A DNA stretch of 8,696 bases from an uncultured Eisenbergiella sp. Lineage in GTDB: Bacteria; Bacillota; Clostridia; Lachnospirales; Lachnospiraceae. The notes beneath the pieces were generated by a model that was given only the letters and a program-made list of their open reading frames with translations, did no database searches and had not been told where the DNA came from. Each line of letters opens with the position of its first letter. The stretch's first letter is position 1. Shown in pieces: positions 6,656 to 8,696 of the stretch. The stretch is from the NCBI GenBank assembly GCA_948960675.1, contig CARDPF010000127.1, positions 1 through 8,696 on the forward strand, given 5' to 3'. The translations under genes and the position numbers were made by a program.

Positions 6656-8260
6656 TTATCTGTTCCATTTGTCGCACAGCGAATTGACCTGATCGGCAAA
6701 TTTGGACAAATCCTTGTTTGCCATGCCTTCGCTGCGTGTGATGATTGCCAGCAGGCGCTGCCCTGCCGCCACCAGTCTTGCATAAACACCGCCAAGAACG
6801 GGCGTCTTGCCCCTCTTCTTGAACGGTATCGGGGCCGCCTCACAGATAAAGGCATCAGCCACCGGGTCGAACTGGGTCCCGCTGTAAGGGGCATATGCCT
6901 CAAACCCATACTCGTCATGCAGACAATTGACAAAATCCATCGTCACGGAATCCTCCCCGTGCACAACGAAAACGCGTTTCGGTTTTTCTTCAAATCCCTG
7001 CACCCAGCGGAGCAGCCCGTTTTTGTCCGCGTGTCCGGACATGCCTGCCAGACCGACGATACTGGCGCGCACGTCCACCGTCTCCCCAAACAGCCGCATC
7101 TGCTTCGCCCCTTCCATGAGCGCCCGCCCCGGCGTTCCCACCGACTGGTAGCCCACAAAGAGGATGGTACATTCCTGTCTCCACAGGTTATGCTTCAGGT
7201 GATGGCGGATACGTCCTGCGTCACACATACCCGACGCCGAAAGAATGACTTTGGGCGTTTCGTCAAAATTGATGGCTATGGATTCGTCGCTGGTGATGGA
7301 CAGATGCAGTCCCTTAAAGGCGATCGGGTTAATCCCCTGATTCACCAGCGCCATCGCCTCTTCGTCAAAACAACTCTTCTCGTTTCTCCCGAATATCCCC
7401 GTGGCCTCCACCGCCAGCGGGCTGTCCACATAAACCGGAAAATCCGCGTGGTTTTGAACCAGGTTCCGCTCTTTTATAATCCGGAGAAAATACAACATCT
7501 CCTGCGTCCTGCCTACCGCAAAGGAGGGAACCACCACGTTTCCGCCCCGGTCAAAGGTTTCCTGCAAAATCCGGGCGAGTTCCCCCACATAATCGGGATG
7601 TCCCGCCCCGTGCAGGCGGTTTCCGTATGTAGACTCCATAATCACATAATCTGCTTCTTTGGTGGTCTTGGGATATTTTAACAGCGGCTGGTTCTCATTG
7701 CCGATATCACCGGAAAAAACAAATTTTTTTACCGTCCCCTCTTCCGAAGCCCAGACCTCAATGCTGGAGGAGCCCAGCAGATGTCCCACATCCGTAAAAC
7801 GGATTTCCATATTATCACAAACCGTTATTTTCTGTTCATAAGGACAGGGAATGATACAGCCGATGGTTCCCTCCGCGTCCTCCATCGTATAGATCGGATC
7901 ATGGGGCTCAATGCCGGAATTTCTCTTTGCCTTACGGTTTCTCCACTCCGCTTCCTGCATCTGGATGTGCGCGCAGTCCCGAAGCATGATCCCGCATAAA
8001 TCCGCAGTCGCCTCCGTGGCATAAATTTTCCCCCGGAATCCCTTCGCGTACAAAAGCGGCAGAAGGCCTGAATGGTCGATATGCGCATGGGTCAAAAATA
8101 CATAGTCGATCATGGATTCCTCCACCGGAAGCGGACAGTTCTCAAAAACATTTACCCCCTGCTCCATACCGTAACCTACCAGAATACGCGTATTCCCCGC
8201 CTCCAGATAGTGGCAGCTTCCCGTCACCTCATGGGCGGCCCCGATAAATTGTAGCCTCAT
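6656..8260 (-). CDS. Metallo-beta-lactamase-fold RNA hydrolase with beta-CASP domain (Ysh1/CPSF-like)
   Basis: A 534-residue member of the Ysh1/CPSF-73-like family, expected to be a zinc-dependent ribonuclease acting in RNA processing or decay in the cytoplasm. Motif 2 is HAHIDH (58-63), motif 3 is H160 in DVGHLLGSS, and motif 4 is D185 in FSGDIG. The beta-CASP part has motif A E209 (IMESTYGNR), motif B H410 (MSGHADKNG) and motif C H434 (VVHGED). GMCDAGRIRHHLKH (344-357) is also typical. The motif-1 Asp is Gly29 (ILVGYGMEQG), which is unusual. A helical tail of about 60 residues follows the hydrolase core. The frame stays open to 8380, but I chose the ATG at 8260. GGGAGGG lies a few bases before it, the N-terminal strand RLQFIGAAHEVTGS fits the family, and a promoter occupies the upstream extension. 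It is the first gene of the operon. Confidence 0.93.
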   Translation of the reverse strand: MRLQFIGAAHEVTGSCHYLEAGNTRILVGYGMEQGVNVFENCPLPVEESMIDYVFLTHAHIDHSGLLPLLYAKGFRGKIYATEATADLCGIMLRDCAHIQMQEAEWRNRKAKRNSGIEPHDPIYTMEDAEGTIGCIIPCPYEQKITVCDNMEIRFTDVGHLLGSSSIEVWASEEGTVKKFVFSGDIGNENQPLLKYPKTTKEADYVIMESTYGNRLHGAGHPDYVGELARILQETFDRGGNVVVPSFAVGRTQEMLYFLRIIKERNLVQNHADFPVYVDSPLAVEATGIFGRNEKSCFDEEAMALVNQGINPIAFKGLHLSITSDESIAINFDETPKVILSASGMCDAGRIRHHLKHNLWRQECTILFVGYQSVGTPGRALMEGAKQMRLFGETVDVRASIVGLAGMSGHADKNGLLRWVQGFEEKPKRVFVVHGEDSVTMDFVNCLHDEYGFEAYAPYSGTQFDPVADAFICEAAPIPFKKRGKTPVLGGVYARLVAAGQRLLAIITRSEGMANKDLSKFADQVNSLCDKWNR

Positions 8261-8328
8261 AGATACCCTCCCTTTCCTGTCGTCTTTTGCCGTTCCCCTG
8301 TTACCTTCCCCGGAAAGTCCATGCCCAT
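8257..8328 (-). other. Possible short leader ORF overlapping the beta-CASP gene start
   Basis: An ATG at 8328 opens a 23-codon frame (MGMDFPGKVTGERQ..., ending KGGYL). Its TGA stop overlaps the ATG of the next gene as ATGA. It lies wholly within the leader predicted from the promoter at 8352-8380. The only Shine-Dalgarno-like bases (GGGAG) are about 11 bases before its ATG and almost at the transcript 5' end, so translation is doubtful. A second in-frame ATG is at 8322. It contains no run of one amino acid that would suggest attenuation. Confidence 0.2.
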
Positions 8329-8351
8329 AAAAGCAAAAACTCCCTATCATT

Positions 8352-8380
8352 ATTATATTCGCCTTCATCCGACAAGTCAA
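8352..8380 (-). promoter_or_regulatory. Sigma-A promoter of the four-gene operon
   Basis: On the minus strand, TTGACT (8375-8380) is separated by exactly 17 bases from a perfect TATAAT (8352-8357). Transcription would start near 8345, leaving a leader of about 85 bases before the beta-CASP gene. No other comparably good promoter was noticed between the genes, and the gaps are short or overlapping. The whole run down to argS could therefore be read from here. No operator or riboswitch structure is evident in the leader. Confidence 0.85.
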
Positions 8381-8696
8381 TCATTTGCACACTGCACCAA
8401 ACAATTAATTTTGGGTAACAGTTCAGACAAGTCTGCGCAGTAAATGCACAGACCTGTCTGAACTGTTACAATTTTTGCAACGGTTACGATTTGCGGGCCA
8501 ATGTCATTTCGTTTAGCCATGGGTTTTGGGAGACGCGCCGACGGGCAGGAGGGCGGTATTGCGGCAAACGGGGGATGCATCCTTGCGCAAACCGGACACC
8601 CCCGCCGGACAGGGAGGGCGGATCCTTTTGCAGGCCGCACCCCCCTGCCGGGCGGACGGTTCCTTACGCATGGTGGCATGCAAACGGTGGAATTTC
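8381..8696. other. Intergenic repeat-rich region with no convincing gene
   Basis: From left to right this stretch holds three things: the 25-bp hairpin (8415-8469); a sequence at 8483-8504 resembling the left arm of the hairpin beside argS; and a markedly G+C-rich block from about 8521. Within that block, short related units begin ATCCTTGCGCA (8579), ATCCTTTTGCA (8622) and TTCCTTACGCA (8660), spaced 43 and 38 bases apart and each preceded by a G-rich run. GGATGCATCC at 8573-8582 is a perfect palindrome. A plus-strand frame from ATG 8501 stays open to the window end, but it is Gly/Arg/Pro-rich, matches nothing I know, and has repeat spacing that is not a multiple of three. I read this as a dispersed intergenic element, not a gene. 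Confidence 0.5.
8415..8469. repeat. 25-bp near-perfect hairpin upstream of the operon promoter
   Basis: Bases 8415-8439 pair with 8445-8469 around a 5-base loop. The outer 15 pairs are perfect (GTAACAGTTCAGACA and its complement). The only two mismatches, 8430/8454 and 8436/8448, are A/C and C/A on the plus strand. In minus-strand RNA they become G-U pairs, so that strand would be fully paired. On the plus strand the hairpin is followed by AATTTTTG (8470-8477), so it could also stop plus-strand transcripts. Its core matches the inverted repeat at 210-235. Confidence 0.8.

Noticed and set aside
8261..8380. N-terminal extension of the beta-CASP protein to the ATG at 8380
   Set aside because: The extension would contain the -10 and -35 boxes, has no family similarity, and the ATG at 8260 has a strong Shine-Dalgarno.
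8579..8670. Possible CRISPR array
   Set aside because: The units are only about 11 bases of partial identity, three in number, and spaced unevenly, with no cas genes.
8377..8679. A 100-codon minus-strand frame upstream of the operon
   Set aside because: It runs through the long hairpin and the GC-rich repeats, overlaps the operon -35 box, has no recognisable domain and looks like translated repeat sequence.
8501..8696. Plus-strand frame open to the window edge
   Set aside because: Low-complexity Gly/Arg/Pro-rich product, no clear ribosome-binding site, and internal DNA repeats not spaced in threes. It is noted in the intergenic feature instead of being called a gene.

Overview
The window looks like chromosomal DNA from a low-GC-phylum Gram-positive anaerobe of the Clostridia, most likely a Lachnospiraceae relative. 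The clues are the style of the ArgRS, DHFR and beta-CASP proteins, strong Shine-Dalgarno sequences of AGGAG/GGGAGG type, and consensus sigma-A promoters. The family-level placement is by eye and is an inference.

Layout: everything well supported is on the minus strand, so transcription runs from high to low coordinates. A near-consensus promoter (8352-8380) drives a four-gene run. First is a beta-CASP metallo-beta-lactamase-fold RNA hydrolase (6656-8260). After a short gap holding a GC-rich hairpin comes dihydrofolate reductase folA (6068-6595). A very large SNF2-family ATPase with an N-terminal SWIM zinc finger and a long charged coiled coil (2071-6090) starts inside the end of folA. Arginyl-tRNA synthetase argS (258-2027) starts 43 bases after the SNF2 gene. 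Downstream of argS is an intergenic stretch with two inverted repeats. Then a separate strong promoter (90-118) drives a tRNA-Val(UAC) gene that runs off the left edge.

The right-hand 316 bases (8381-8696) hold no convincing gene. They contain a 25-bp hairpin, a second copy of a sequence also found beside argS, and a GC-rich block with degenerate direct repeats. The flanks of the operon therefore carry members of what looks like one dispersed intergenic repeat family.

How the genes work together: the run combines RNA processing, folate/one-carbon metabolism, DNA- or RNA-protein remodelling and translation. This is typical of a loosely themed housekeeping operon. I see no convincing new defence or mobile system. 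The most interesting details are small: a Gly where the beta-CASP protein should have its motif-1 Asp, an apparent duplicated and degenerate SWIM module in the SNF2 protein, a possible leader peptide whose stop overlaps the next start, and the flanking repeat family.
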